From NCBI RefSeq assembly GCF_023065955.2, contig NW_026622852.1, positions 6,542,423 to 6,606,422 of the forward strand: 64,000 nucleotides of DNA, read 5' to 3'. Below the pieces are notes generated by a model. It had not been told where the DNA came from. It did no database searches and worked only from the letters and a program-made list of their open reading frames with translations. Below, one piece after another: positions 48,901-60,011 of this stretch. The position numbers and the translations under genes are program-made. Each line of letters begins with the position of its first letter. Within the stretch, counting starts at the first letter, position 1. Source of the stretch: Ursus arctos. Taxonomy: Eukaryota > Chordata > Mammalia > Carnivora > Ursidae.

Positions 48901-49996
48901 ACATAGGCAGCAACCTCTTCGACATCGGCCAAAGCAACCTTTTCCTGATACATCCCCAAAGGCAAGAGAAACAAAAGATAAAATGAATTTATGGGACTTC
49001 ATCAAGATTAAAAGTTTCTGCACATGGGGCACCTGGGTGGCACAGCGGTTGAGCATCTGCCTTCGGCTCAGGGCATGATCCCGGCATTCTGGGATCGAGC
49101 CTCATATCAGGCTCCTCCCTATGAGTCTGCTTCTTCCTCACCGACTCCCCCTGCTTGTGTTCCCTCTCTCGCTGGCTGTCTCTATCTCTGTTGAATACAT
49201 AAATAAAATCTTTAAAAAAAAAAAAGTTTCTGCACAGCCAGGAAACAGTCAGAAAAACTAAGAGGCAGCCCATGGAATGGGAGAATATATTTGCAAATGA
49301 CACTACAGATAAAAGACTGGTATCCAAGATCTACAAAGAACTTCTCAAACTCAATACACGTGAAACAAATAAACAAATCAAAAAATGGGCAGAAGATATG
49401 AACAGACACTTTCCAATGAAGACATACAAATGGCTAACAGACACATGAAAAAATGTTCAAAATCATTATCCATCAAGGAAATTCAAATCAAAACCACACT
49501 GAGATACCACCTTATGCCAGTTAGAATGGCAAAAATAGACAAGGCAAGAAACAACAATTGTTGGAGAGGATGTGGAGAAAGGGGATCCCTCCTACATTGT
49601 TAGTGGGAATGCAAGTTGGTACAGCCACTCTGGAAAACAGTGTGGAGGTCCCTTAAAAAGTTAAAAATTGAGCTACCCTATGATCCAGCCATTGCACTAC
49701 TGGGTGTTTACCCCAAAGATACAGACGTAGTAAAGAGAAGGGCCATATGCACCCCAATGTTCATAGCAGCAATGTCCACAATAGCTAAATCATGGAAGGA
49801 GCCGAGATGCCCTGCAACAGATGATTGGATTAAGAAGTTGTGGTCCATATATACAATGGAATATTTCTCAGCTATCAGAAAAACGAGTTCTCAACATTTG
49901 CTGCAACATGGACGGCACTGGAGGAGATAATGCTAAGTGAAATAAGTCAAGCAGAGAAAGACAACTATCATATGATTTCTCTCATCTATGGAACAT
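45968..49996 (+). pseudogene. L1 ORF2 pseudogene, all domains present but broken
   Basis: ORF2p would supply endonuclease and reverse transcriptase. The start MASLKSYLSVLSVNVNGLK at 45968 is soon lost to a frameshift near 46036. The CCLQETHF endonuclease block lies near 46081. A frame break lies near 46385. The longest open segment, 46467-47711 (414 codons), spans the late endonuclease to early reverse transcriptase ([38 protein letters not shown]). Further shifts occur near 47690 and 48020. FADD is intact at 48061-48072. The SINEC at 49025-49221 cuts the C-terminal part, and a TAG follows [11 protein letters not shown] near 49603. Not functional. Confidence 0.95.
49025..49221 (+). mobile_element. 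SINEC nested in L1 ORF2, young type
   Basis: GGGGCACCTGGGTGGCACAG head, CTCGCTGGCTGTCTCTATCT block and ATACATAAATAAAATC tail. A perfect 15-bp duplication, aaaagtttctgcaca, lies at 49010-49024 and 49222-49236. It interrupts the ORF2 C-terminal coding sequence. Confidence 0.97.
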
Positions 49997-50342
49997 AAGA
50001 ACTAGGATGATCATTAGGGGAAGAAAGGGATAAAGAAAGGGGGGGTAATCAGAAGGGGGAATGAAACATGAGAGACTATGGACTATGAGAAACAAACTGA
50101 AGGCCTCAGAGGGGAGGGGGGTGGGGGAATGGGATAGACCAGTGATGGGTATTAAGGAGGGCACATATCGCATGGTGCACTGGGTGTTATACGCAACTAA
50201 TGAATCATCGAGCCTTACATCGGAAACCGGGGATGTACTGTATGGTGACTAACATAATATAATAAAAAAACATTAAAAAAAAAAAGAATATTCAAGGTGT
50301 TTTATTTTTCTTTTCTTATGTCTTATTATGTTGGACATTTTA

Positions 50343-50557
50343 TTTTTTTTATTTTTTTATTTTTTTAAAGACTTTATTTATTCATTTGACAGAGAGAGAG
50401 ACAGCCAGCGAGAGAGGGAACACAAGTAGGGGGAGTGGGAGAGGAAGAGGCAGACTCCTAGCAGAGGAGCCCAATGTGGGACTCGATCCCAGAACCCCCC
50501 AGGATCACACCCTGAGCTGAAGGCAGACACTTAACGACTGAGCCACCCAGGCGCCCC
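50343..50557 (-). mobile_element. SINEC, young type
   Basis: Minus-strand copy (plus-strand end GAGCCACCCAGGCGCCCC), with the AGCCAGCGAGAGAGGGAACA block. The 16-bp duplication tatgttggacatttta (50327-50342) recurs with one mismatch at 50558-50573. It sits 40 bases beyond the full-length L1. Confidence 0.95.
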
Positions 50558-50631
50558 TATGTAGGACATTTTAAACATGACCATTGAGAATATTAAATGT
50601 ATTCTTTTTATGTTGTTATGTCCAGTTCTGC

Positions 50632-50633
<2 letters not shown>

Positions 50634-50670
<37 letters not shown>

Positions 50671-50674
50671 TGTG
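50634..50674 (+). repeat. (GT)n microsatellite
   Basis: About 16 GT units with one interruption, followed by TTTGTGTGAGTG. The overlapping cysteine/valine- or histidine/threonine-rich frames on both strands are artefacts of this run. Confidence 0.95.
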
Positions 50675-51160
50675 AGTGTATACATATTCACTCATCTTCA
50701 TAATGTCTTCTTTTTCAAATACTTTGTGCTTTTCAGTGAGATTGTTTTCTATGGTGATATCATGGGTTGTGGGACCTCCTTTAAATATGTTAATGTTTGT
50801 CACTGCTTAGTCTATATGAATTTTCCTATTTCTGAACTCATTTTGAGGTTAATCTCTCAATTTGTGTCCCTGTGTATCACATTAGTGGTGTTAATCATGA
50901 CTTTATAGCTAAGCATACTGCAGTAGTCAGATTACAAATTCTCATGAAAAGCTTTTGTTCTATTCAAGGCCCTAAGTGGGCCACAGGCTTCTTTGCCCTT
51001 CCAACTTGCCACTCGGAAGATATTTTCACTTCTGGCTGAGTCCTTTGTGACTTTCAGCTATCTACAGTTATCTTAGTTGATACTTTTTTTTTTTTTTTAC
51101 AAGTATTAGAATCCAGACTTAGTTCCCCCCTTGCTTCTGGGGCATAAATTCCCTAAGTGT
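50675..51160. other. No recognised feature
   Basis: Mixed DNA with a T run at 51087-51099. No feature recognised. Confidence 0.4.
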
Positions 51161-51169
51161 GTCCTGGGA

Positions 51170-51616
51170 TCCCTGGGGTTCTTGAGACCCTTTCAGAGTG
51201 TCTATGAGATCAAAACAATATTCATTTTTTCACTTATAAATGTCAAATAAGTTTCTACATCCTGTATGATATCTACACAGATTGAATTAAAAAAGCATAT
51301 ATGGGAATATGGCTGTAATATATTAATCTAGGTATGAAATAAATTTGCAAATACTATAAAACAATGCAACTCTTCTTTTAATACTCTTATTGTTTTGAAA
51401 AAATATTATTAATTAACATTTTATTTACATTAACTTATGAATCAATCTCTATTTAAATGAATTTATAAATATTTTTTAGTTTTAATTTCTAACAGAATAA
51501 ATATCCAACTATCAATCTATACAGTATGTAAATAAACAACAGCTTTTTGGGATCATAATTATTTTTTTAGGCATTTAAGTGGTTTTCAAGACCAAAGAGT
51601 AGGAGAACCACTGCTC
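51170..51616 (+). mobile_element. hAT-type non-autonomous DNA transposon (Tip100/Zaphod-like)
   Basis: Starts CCTGGGGTTCTTGAGACCCT and ends AGGAGAACCACTGC, with internal GAGATCAAAACAATATTCAT, AAACAATGCAACTCTTC and AACAGCTTTTTGGGATCATA blocks in the order of an old mammalian hAT element. The AGAACCACTG end is a typical hAT terminal sequence. No transposase frame. Superfamily likely, name from memory. Confidence 0.6.
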
Positions 51617-52689
51617 TGGGGTACACCCTAAGAATTAAGGATTATGTCTACTTCTAATTACAGTGTAAGCACCTAGATTTTATTTCCTTCCAAGTTCTAA
51701 CTTTGAGTTTCTTTTTTATGTTTTCATTGGAGATTTATCTTTTCTAATTTTCAGCTCCAGAATTTATTAAATGTTTTTCTTCAAAGCATTATTATATATG
51801 AGAAATAGGAGAGGAAAATTAATTTATCAGTTTAGTCTGCCAAATTAACTAAAAGTGGCCACAGTCATTTATCTTAATTTCTCCTACCCAATCCAGTTCT
51901 ATCTTCATTTACTTCAGCATTGGCAGTGTTCTGCATAAATGCCATCTGACTAACTGTAAACAAATCTTAATGTAAGAAAAGCTACAATTATAAGGTGCTT
52001 TCACTGAATGAAGTTTTTTTTTATTTTTCAGTATATCAAAAAAGTTTGATAACTTCATTCCATCATATGAATATATTGACTTAATCATGTTTTATGACTG
52101 TATCAAGAAGATAAAAATTAGATTTAGAACTGAAAGAAATAAAACACGTAGATATTACTAAATTCTTTTCTCATTTCTTCTGAAAAACAATAGGTATTAT
52201 CACCAAACTTGATAATACATAAAGTTAAAACGACAGGTATGTGTGTTTCACTTACAAGACTCTCTGACAGAGTAGAGGATAAAAGATATCAGCCCTTTGT
52301 TTGGCACTTATGAACTTGTGGTTTTCTCTACTATTTGGAATATCAAAGTGAGATACAGATGATAAATATGAAACACAATGGCTTCTCAATGTCCCTCTTC
52401 TGTTTCCAGTGGACTGTAGGTGAAGGTAATGGTCAGTTCTTCCATGAGGTGGAGAATCAAGACTAACATGACAAACCATCCTAGTTTGCCCATGTAAGTC
52501 ACAGTTTTAACATTGACAATTTTAAATCCTTGGAAACTCCATAGCTCATCCATACCAGTATGAATGGTTACCCTAGTCCATCCATAATCATCAGGGTCTA
52601 CCACGTAAGACCATAATCACAGTATTCAGCAAGCAAAGATGTTCAATCTAATGTAATCATTCTGACCCTGAAATTAATTTGAGCCCTGG
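51617..52689. other. No recognised feature
   Basis: AT-rich DNA. The overlapping frames at 52252-52479 and 52386-52604 (minus) have no recognisable domain. Confidence 0.4.
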
Positions 52690-53335
52690 GTGGCAGGCTG
52701 ACTTCTAAGATGTTCTAAGATGTTCCCTGAGGTTTCTGCCCTCCAGAGTACACACCATATGTAACCCCCTCTGTTTGAGTGTAGGTAGAGCCTGTGATTG
52801 TGATAGGTTATCACTCCCATGATTGTGTTATCACATATAGCAAAAGAATCTTTTTCATAGGTAATTAAGGTATCTACTCAGCTAACTTTGAGTCTGATCT
52901 AATCAGGTGAGCCCTTAAAAGAGTCAGGAAGCAACAGCAGACATTTTTCTGCTAGTCCTGAAAAAAAGTAAACAGCTATGTTGTGAACTTTCTATGAGAG
53001 TCATGTTATAAAGCCCATGGGTGGCCTCTAGGAGCTGAGTGTTCCTTGGCTGATAGCCAACAAACAATTCAGGACCTCAGTCACATGACAAAGAAATGAA
53101 TCCTGCCAACAACTTGGGAGTTTAGAAGAGGATTCCAAGAATGAGATGAGAATTGGACCCCTAGATATGCTTGCTTTCAGCCTGATGAAACCCTGAGTAG
53201 AGAAACCAGTTAACTACACCCCCCCCCCCCTCTTGACCCATCCAAACTGAAATACTAAATTTGTTTGGTTTTTAAGTTGCTATATGAATGGTAATTTGTT
53301 ATTCAGCAAGAAAAAAAGTTACACAGTGTGTGTGT
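52690..53335 (+). mobile_element. MaLR-type LTR (MLT1-like)
   Basis: GGCAGGCTGACTTCTAAGAT, CTAATCAGGTGAGCCCTTAA, GGTGGCCTCTAGGAGCTGAG and GGTTTTTAAGTTGCTATATG...GTAATTTGTTATTCAGCA follow the order of an MLT1-like LTR. A short poly-C run (53219-53230) lies inside it. Solo, no internal genes. Confidence 0.78.
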
Positions 53336-53837
53336 ATAATTTTCTTAAGCCTCTACACTGATGATTATGTACTCTGCCTTGATTCCATTGCCTGTACTAG
53401 GAATTGTTTGTTTTTATTTTCTTAAGAGCTTGGTATGGACAGTTAGCACATGGTTTACCAAGAACTACATGCTATTTTTTTTAAAGTTGTAGTAAATTAT
53501 AGAGGTTACAATTTATGTTGAACATCTTAAATAGAAAGAGGGAAATTAAATGAAAATCAGCTATTACAATGTGTTGATTAACAGTTATTATCAAAATTTG
53601 TAGGAGCTGTAGAGTTGAAAATGATGGTTGTGACCTTTAAGATTTACTCATCTAGAAGGAAATAATGCTAATTTTATATACATTTTGAAAGAGATTTTAT
53701 TGAGTGGTTGAAGACTAGACAGAGCTTAAATATATAGACGGATAATGGTACAATGTGGATAATCGTGCAGTCAGTGGCTGTGGTCTCCAGAAGGTTCATT
53801 TGAAGCTATAAAAACAGCTTGTATAAAAGAAAAGGTG
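53336..53837. other. No recognised feature
   Basis: AT-rich DNA between the LTR and a SINEC. No feature recognised. Confidence 0.4.
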
Positions 53838-53852
53838 CAATGCTAGGTATTT

Positions 53853-54047
53853 TTTTTTAAAAGATTTTATTTATTTATTTAACAGAGATAGAGACAGCCA
53901 GCGAGAGAGGGAACACAGGCAGGGGGAGTGGGAGAGGAAGAAGCAGGCTCATAGCGGAGGAGCCCCATGTGGGGCTCGATCCTGTAACGCTGGGATCACG
54001 CCCTGAGCCGAAGGCAGACGCTTAACCGCTGTGCCATCCAGGTGCCC
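53853..54047 (-). mobile_element. SINEC, young type
   Basis: Minus-strand copy with the AGCCAGCGAGAGAGGGAACA block and plus-strand end GCCATCCAGGTGCCCC. A 15-bp duplication, caatgctaggtattt or its 14-bp core, lies at 53838-53852 and 54048-54062. Confidence 0.96.
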
Positions 54048-54062
54048 CAATGCTAGGTATTT

Positions 54063-54859
54063 CTGAATAATTATGAACAAAACATCAATTCTCTAATCTG
54101 CCACTTCATTCCGTTTTCTATCATATGTTTTTCAGTAACATATTTTTAACATTTACATATTTCATTTTACCATTCATTCTGTGATACAAAATAATTGTGG
54201 AAACAAAACTAGCAAAATGAAGATTTGTCTATATACTACATTACAGTAGAGGTAAATGACATGCATAATTTGTAAAATAAGTAGTTGGCTCCTAAAAAAA
54301 CTGGAAACAATGGTATTACTTTTATCAAGATTTTGTCATAATAAAATTAATGCCAAAGTATGCTGCATTAGACAGTCTTTGTTATCAATCATTATATTGT
54401 CCGAACTTCAATTAAATAAAAAATAGAATAAAACAATGAAAACTATCTTTAGATATCAGGTTAATCTCTAATATGTCTATTTTTATTTGATTGTTTTGTT
54501 TTTTTTTTTTGTCCCACATAACATGGTTAAATCCTGGATCAATTTGGAAATGGGAAACAGTTTTATTTCTCTGAACACTTCAACTAAAATTGTAACTACA
54601 TCCTCAATGGTAGATTGCTAATGAGTGGTCTCAGATCAGTCAGCATTCATCACTAGAAACATAAGCTTTTTAAAAAAAGAATAAGGTCAACTTTTGTGGA
54701 AAATTATAATTGTTTTGAAGCAATCAAATATATAGTTGGGTAACTGTTAGTATAAGGACTCCCCTGGAATCACCTGAATTTTCAAAAAACTTGAAATTGC
54801 TCTTTGCAGAAAAAGTAATGATAAAAATTATAGGTTACATCTAATGAAAATCATAGTTT
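54063..54859. other. No recognised feature
   Basis: AT-rich DNA between two minus-strand SINECs. No feature recognised. Confidence 0.4.
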
Positions 54860-54874
54860 TATGTGTTAAATTTT

Positions 54875-55071
54875 TTAAAAAGATTTTATTTATTTATTTG
54901 ATAGAGAGAGAGCTAGCCAGGGAGAGAGGGAACACAAGCAGGGGGAGTGGGAGAGGAAGAAGCAGGCTCCCAGTGGAGCAGGGAGCCCAATGCAGGGCTC
55001 AATCCCAGGACTCTGGGATCACACTCTGAGCCGAAGGCAGACGCTTAATGACTGAGCCACCCAGGTGCCTC
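54875..55071 (-). mobile_element. SINEC
   Basis: Minus-strand copy with mixed young and old features (AGCCAGGGAGAGAGGGAACA, but GTGGAGCAGGGAGCCC). A perfect 15-bp duplication, tatgtgttaaatttt, lies at 54860-54874 and 55072-55086. Confidence 0.96.
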
Positions 55072-55231
55072 TATGTGTTAAATTTTAAAGGACATTAGAG
55101 GACAGCAGAGGACATTAATTTGGGGCAAGAGAGACTAGGATTCTATGAATTACCATGTGATCCTAGTAAGCCACTATTTCACATTTGTAAAAATTTGTAT
55201 TACTACTTGGATTTTATATAAGAGTTAAATG

Positions 55232-55428
55232 GGGGTGCCTGGGTGGCACAGTGGTTAAGCGTCTGCCTTCGGCTCAGGGCGTGATCCCGGCGTTATGGGT
55301 TCGAGCCCCACATCAGGCTCCTCCGCTATGAACCTGCTTCTTCCTCTCCCACTCCCCCTGCTTGTGTTCCCTCTCTCGCTGGCTGTCTCTATCTCTGTTG
55401 AATAAATAAATAAAATCTTTAAAAAAAA
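55232..55428 (+). mobile_element. SINEC, young type, with well-preserved internal promoter
   Basis: GGGGTGCCTGGGTGGCACAG head, CTTCGGCTCAGGGCGTGATC middle and CTCGCTGGCTGTCTCTATCT block. An A-box-like TGGCACAGTGG lies at 55244-55254 and a consensus-fitting B box, GGTTCGAGCCC, at 55298-55308; most other copies here have GATCGAG. The 11-bp duplication agagttaaatg is at 55221-55231 and 55429-55439. Confidence 0.96.
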
Positions 55429-55439
55429 AGAGTTAAATG

Positions 55440-58400
55440 AACATTAAATGTATATTTCTTGTTCTAGGTGAGTATTCATTTTTATTATAAAAATAATTTT
55501 AAATATCATTTTATCAATATTAAGTTATGGTATTAAGAACCATGGAAATTCAAGTAGGCCTATCTGCTATTGAATTTTTAAAAGATATTATTTGAATATT
55601 GACTCAGTAACTGTGCTGAATGAGAAAGATATACCAGAGGATATCATTTAAAATAAGTTTAAGGTCGTGGAAAGTTAGGGGAGAAAATGATAGATCTTTT
55701 ATTCCACAAAAGCTAAAACAATTTCAAAAGCTTGTGTCTGAAATCTGAAGAAGAAATTTAGAACTGACATTATCTCTGGAACTACCTTGGTTGTACCTAG
55801 AGATGTGCTTGAGACCTATGATCATATTCTGCAGTATGAATAGAAATCAGTACTTGAGTAGCAGAGATAGAAGGGTCTCACTCAAAAAGACAAGACCCAA
55901 AGAGGTTAGACTACATTTTGAATCATGCAGTAGATCAGAGCAACAAAAACGAAACATAATCTTCACAACCATGGCCTAAAACATTCTTCTTAAGCTATGG
56001 AAGTTATGAGAATCACAGAGAAGATTGACTTCCCATTCTCATAAAAATTATTAAATAAATATATGAAATACTAACCTTCTGCTTGACTCTCTAAGTACCC
56101 CCCCCAATGCCTCCCAAACACACAAAGCACAGGGACTCGTTAATGGACAGCTACATTCAGCACCTGGGGAAAAAAATAAAGTATAAGATGGGAAGGTAGG
56201 AGCTATAGACACAGGATTCAAATGGCTGATTTTGGAGAAATAAACATGTGATAGTTTACAGTAAAGTATTCTAGGTGTACCATTTTAAATCTTGGTATTT
56301 CTCTGGGTAAGTGAAAGTTGAAGCTACGGACTAATGGTGATCCTTTGATAGAGCTACTATTACTTTTCACCCTTTGTAAATGATGAAATGGAAGCAGAGA
56401 AATATTTGTTAATGTGGTCTAAGTTACACATTTTGCAAGTAATTGAAATGGGATTCAATTCAGTCTAACTAGAAAACTTGCATCTTTACCAAGTAATATA
56501 TGAAAAGAATGAGGAAAAACACAAAATTTGAATGACAGGAATATGAACATCCTCCTAAGATTAGTTCCAGGAGAAAAAAGAGAGAATAAAGAGAAGCAGT
56601 AATTAAATAAATAAGAATAGGAAATTTCCCAGAACGAGGAGAAAACATAAGATCTCTGATCAAAAGGGTCTATTGAGTTGTAAGCACACAGACATAGGGT
56701 AGTAAAATTTAAGTACATTTAAAACAAGAGAAATTTTCAAAACTTCTCTGAAGAAGAAATATGGGTCGTAAATAAATAAATGAGAATCAGACTACTAGTT
56801 GCAATAAAAATATAAATAATGTTTTAAAAGTTTTGAGGTAACAGCTTTTAATTTAGAATTTTATGTACTGCTGAAATATATTATCTTTCAAGATTGTAGC
56901 TACTGCCAGACTGCATGGTTCTTTGCCTTGCAGAAATTTAGAACCACTACCAGTCCCTCCTGCTGTGACCCAGAAAAACACACATGATTTCACTTAGGTA
57001 TAATTCTTGTATATTTATTTAGAAAATGACAAAATTTCATACCAAAAGTCTTATCAAGATATCTGTTTAAATTTCCAAACTGGTCTATATTGTATTTTAT
57101 TTTGAACACTAAAAAAAATTAAGTATCACCCTAACTTTTAAAATAATTACGTAACTATAATTGATTGGAAGAATTCATATAAATTGTCAGTAGTGTCATT
57201 TCAATTAGAATTTTGAATCTCTTACTCATATTATGAATTATTAAAGAATGTATTTCCTTTTTTAAATTGAGTAGAAGTGACTACAGCTGCCATGCAATGA
57301 ATGGAGGATTTAATTAAGCTCAAAATAATATGTATTTTGTAATAGAATTACTTGTATTGGGCTTAATTGCTCACTATCTTATGTAAGAGTTAAGCAGAAG
57401 TAGCATAGAGTACAGCTATTCAAATCTTTTAACAAGTCTTATATGGCACTTGAAAATAACTCTCAAAGCATATGATTAACTGTAGTACTTTATATTCCAT
57501 ACATAATTCTGAGGATTAAAAAATAGTTTCTTGAGATTATTATTTATTTTTGAGAATTCCAATATCTCAACTATTTTGAAAAACATATTTTTAATTTAGA
57601 TTATATACTTTGAAATATTATTAAAAGAAAAGGTATAAGACATATTTGTTGATTCTCACTTCAAAACCAGATAGTTCCAAGTAGCACTGCTTAAATACAC
57701 AAGTAAAATATTATCCAGACTAATACAATTATGTTGCCTTGTAGTATGTTATATATTTGCTTTTTTGAAATGAAACTACATAATTCCATCTTTTTCTTGC
57801 ATTCTTTGCATTACTTGCAGAAAAATTACCTTGACTAAAAGGAAAAGAATTATTGAAGAGGATGTGGAAAAACTATATTGTTTTACCAGCAGATAAGTTG
57901 CTTTAAATCATTTATCAAACAAAACCTAATGAAATTTTGCCCCTTTTCTCTCTCTTTTTTGATTCTTACATATAGCTGTAGCAAATGACTTAAAACAAGA
58001 CCAGGAAGTGAAATTCTAATCTTCATGTATGGAATAAGTTAACTTTTAAAAATAATGATAACCATTAGATGCAATTTCCAACTTCCAACAAAGTTATCTC
58101 AGTCTATTATTGATCCTCATTAGTCTGTAAATTCTTCCTACAGACGACAAAGAAGAAAAGCAAAATGTCCTACTATTTATTCTATCCCAAACACTTTGTG
58201 TAATATATTGAAGTACTCAGTAAATATTCAATAAACTGAATTCTCTCACTTCCTTTTCTTTGTCCTCCTATAGCAAAAAGGATGTAGAAAGTTCTCCAAT
58301 AATATTGTTCCAAAATAGCCAGATTATATTTTATACCTAGAAAATGAAAAAAAAAAAAAAGATAGTTGGAGAATGAGAATTGAAGCAAAATAGAATATAT

Positions 58401-58649
58401 ACTTGCAGGCTTGGGAGAGATAAATAACAGCCTTACTATGATTAGGATAAAATGTTCACAGGCTACACAATATGTATTAGGAAGAGTATTCACCCCATTG
58501 TCATGCTGAGTTAATTTTGTTAGTAAAATCTATCTAAAGCTTTTAATTTCCTAAGCATTCAAATTGCTTTATGTCTCTAAAGCTAGAGCATAGTCAGTGG
58601 TTCTATTTAACCTCCTGATTAAGCAGTGTGATGTATCTACATATATATT
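55440..58649. other. Long stretch without recognised features
   Basis: AT-rich DNA, one of the longest parts of the window with little identifiable repeat. A weak antisense MIR-like patch lies near 56370-56480, and an L2/MIR-like end (GTACTCAGTAAATATTCAAT) near 58130-58240. Small frames (55791-55979, 56455-56718, 58182-58493) have no recognisable domain. Confidence 0.4.
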
Positions 58650-58736
58650 CCGTAAATATACGAAATACCTACTCTGTATGGGACACTATGTGGGACAGTG
58701 GGGCTATAGATATGAAGGGAAACTCTTTAGTCTCAG
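58650..58736 (+). mobile_element. Ancient L2/MIR-like repeat, interrupted
   Basis: AAATACCTACTCTGTATGGG, CAGTGGGGCTATAGATATGA and CTTTAGTCTCAGGAACTTAC follow the CCTACTATGTGCCAGGC...CCCTCAAGGAGCTTAC pattern of the repeat also split at 27.3/33.2 kb. It is cut here by the L1 nest and resumes at 60026. Confidence 0.5.
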
Positions 58737-58750
58737 GAACTTACTTTAAA

Positions 58751-58992
58751 ATAAAACAAATGAACAGAGAAAAAAGAGACAAACCAAAAAACAGACTCTT
58801 AACTATAGAGAACAAACAGATGGTGACCAGAGAGGAGGTGGGTGGGGGAATGGGTGAAATAGGTGATGGGGATTAGAGAGTACACTTATACTGATGAGCA
58901 CTGAGTAATGTATAGAATTGTTGAATCACTATATTATACACCTGTAACTAACACAACACTCTATGTTAACTATACTAGCATTAAAAGTTTTT
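58751..58992 (+). mobile_element. Older carnivore L1 3'UTR segment
   Basis: AACAGACTCTTAACTATAGA, GATGGTGACCAGAGAGGAGG, AGCACTGAGTAATGTATAGA and TTGAATCACTATATTATACA match the 3'UTR of an older carnivore L1, ending in an A/T-rich tail. It lies just inside the 14-bp duplication at 58737-58750. Confidence 0.8.
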
Positions 58993-59010
58993 TAAAAATT
59001 ATATCTTTTC

Positions 59011-59400
59011 TCCCTCTTACACTGTTGGTGGGAATGCAAGTTGGTACAGCCACTTTGGAAAACTGTGGAGATCCCTTAACAAGTTAAAAATTGAGCTACC
59101 CTATGATCCAGCAATTGCACTACTGGGTGTTTACCCCAAAGATACAAACGTAGTGAAGAGAAGGGCCATATGCACCCCAATGTTCATAGCAGTATTGTCC
59201 ACAAAAACCAAATTGTGGAAGAAGCCGAGGTGCCCTTCAACAGATGACTGGATTAAGAAGATATATATATACAATGGAATATTACTCAGCCATCAGAAAG
59301 AACGATTACCCAACATTTGCAGCAACATGGATAGGACTGGAGGAGATTATGCTAAGTGAAATAAGTCAAGCAGAGAAATACAATTAGCCTATGGTTTCAC
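59011..59400 (+). pseudogene. L1 ORF2 C-terminal remnant
   Basis: Truncated ORF2 carrying only the last segment: the frame at 59153-59359 reads KRRAICTPMFIAVLSTKTKL, and further on the NGILLSHQKERLPNICSNMD part. A frameshift near the AT run at 59259-59270 disturbs the expected WSIYTMEYYSAI-type segment. No start of its own. Here the HCWW tryptophan codons (TGT TGG TGG) are intact, unlike the two copies with TAG. Confidence 0.85.
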
Positions 59401-59713
59401 TCATTTATGGAACATAAGAAATAGCAAGATCGGTAGGAGAAGGAAGGGAAAAAAGAAGGGGGGGTAAACAGAAGGGGGAATGAACCATGAGTGACTGTGG
59501 ACTCCGGGAAACAAACTGAGGGCTTCAGAGGGGAGGCGGGTGGGGGACTGGGATAGGCCGGTGATGGATATTAAGGAGGGCACATATTTCCTGGTGCACT
59601 GGGTGTTATACACAAATAAAGAATCATGGAACACTACATCAAAAACTAAGGATATACTGTATGGTGACTAACATAACATAATAAAAAATTATTATTAAAA
59701 AAATAAAAATAAA
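59011..59713 (+). mobile_element. 5'-truncated younger L1
   Basis: Contains the ORF2 C-terminal end (TGGTGGGAATGCAAGTTGGT onward) and the complete 3'UTR with AATAAAAAATT tail. An 18-bp duplication, taaaaattatatcttttc at 58993-59010, recurs with one mismatch at 59714-59731. It inserted into the tail of the older L1 segment. Confidence 0.95.
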
Positions 59714-59839
59714 TAAAAATTACATCTTTTCAAAAGAACTTAATACCCATGGAGAACCTTATGCATTTGAGCAGTAAGATTTTACATAAACATAGAACAG
59801 TATTTTCTTAAATTATAATAGAATATATTCATATTAAAA

Positions 59840-60011
59840 AAAGGGACATGAGGAAGCTTTTGGAAGTAATGGATATGTCTATTACTCTATTTGTGCATGG
59901 TTTTACAAATACATATGTATGTCCAATCTTGTCAAATTGTATACATTAAATATGTACAATTTTTGTGTATTAATAATACCTCAATATAGCTATTTTTAAA
60001 ATTAAAAAAAA
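59840..60011 (+). mobile_element. Ancient L1 3' end
   Basis: GGGACATGAGGAAGCTTTTG, AATGGATATGTCTATTACTC, ATTGTATACATTAAATATGT and ACCTCAATATAGCTATTTTT are the last block of an old L1 3'UTR, followed by ATTAAAAAAA. The next 14 bases (60012-60025, gaacttactttaaa) repeat 58737-58750. Confidence 0.8.

Larger units (their letters stand above)
43690..50285 (+). mobile_element. Full-length L1 with two nested SINECs
   Basis: 5'UTR 43690-44995 (CpG-rich, starts about GGGGACCCCTTTTTCAGCTG), ORF1 44996-45895, ORF2 45968-49996, 3'UTR and A tail to 50285. Removing the SINECs at 44696-44893 and 49025-49221 gives about 6.2 kb, the normal full length. Both ORFs carry frameshifts, so it is dead, but divergence is moderate. 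No certain target duplication was found; the flanks are AT-rich. Confidence 0.95.

Noticed and set aside
50531..50908. Histidine/threonine- and cysteine/valine-rich frames on both strands
   Set aside because: Both come from the (GT)n microsatellite at 50634-50674.
2449..55428. tRNA genes at the SINEC heads
   Set aside because: The tRNA-like heads are part of retroposed SINEs with A tails and target duplications; they lack a complete cloverleaf.
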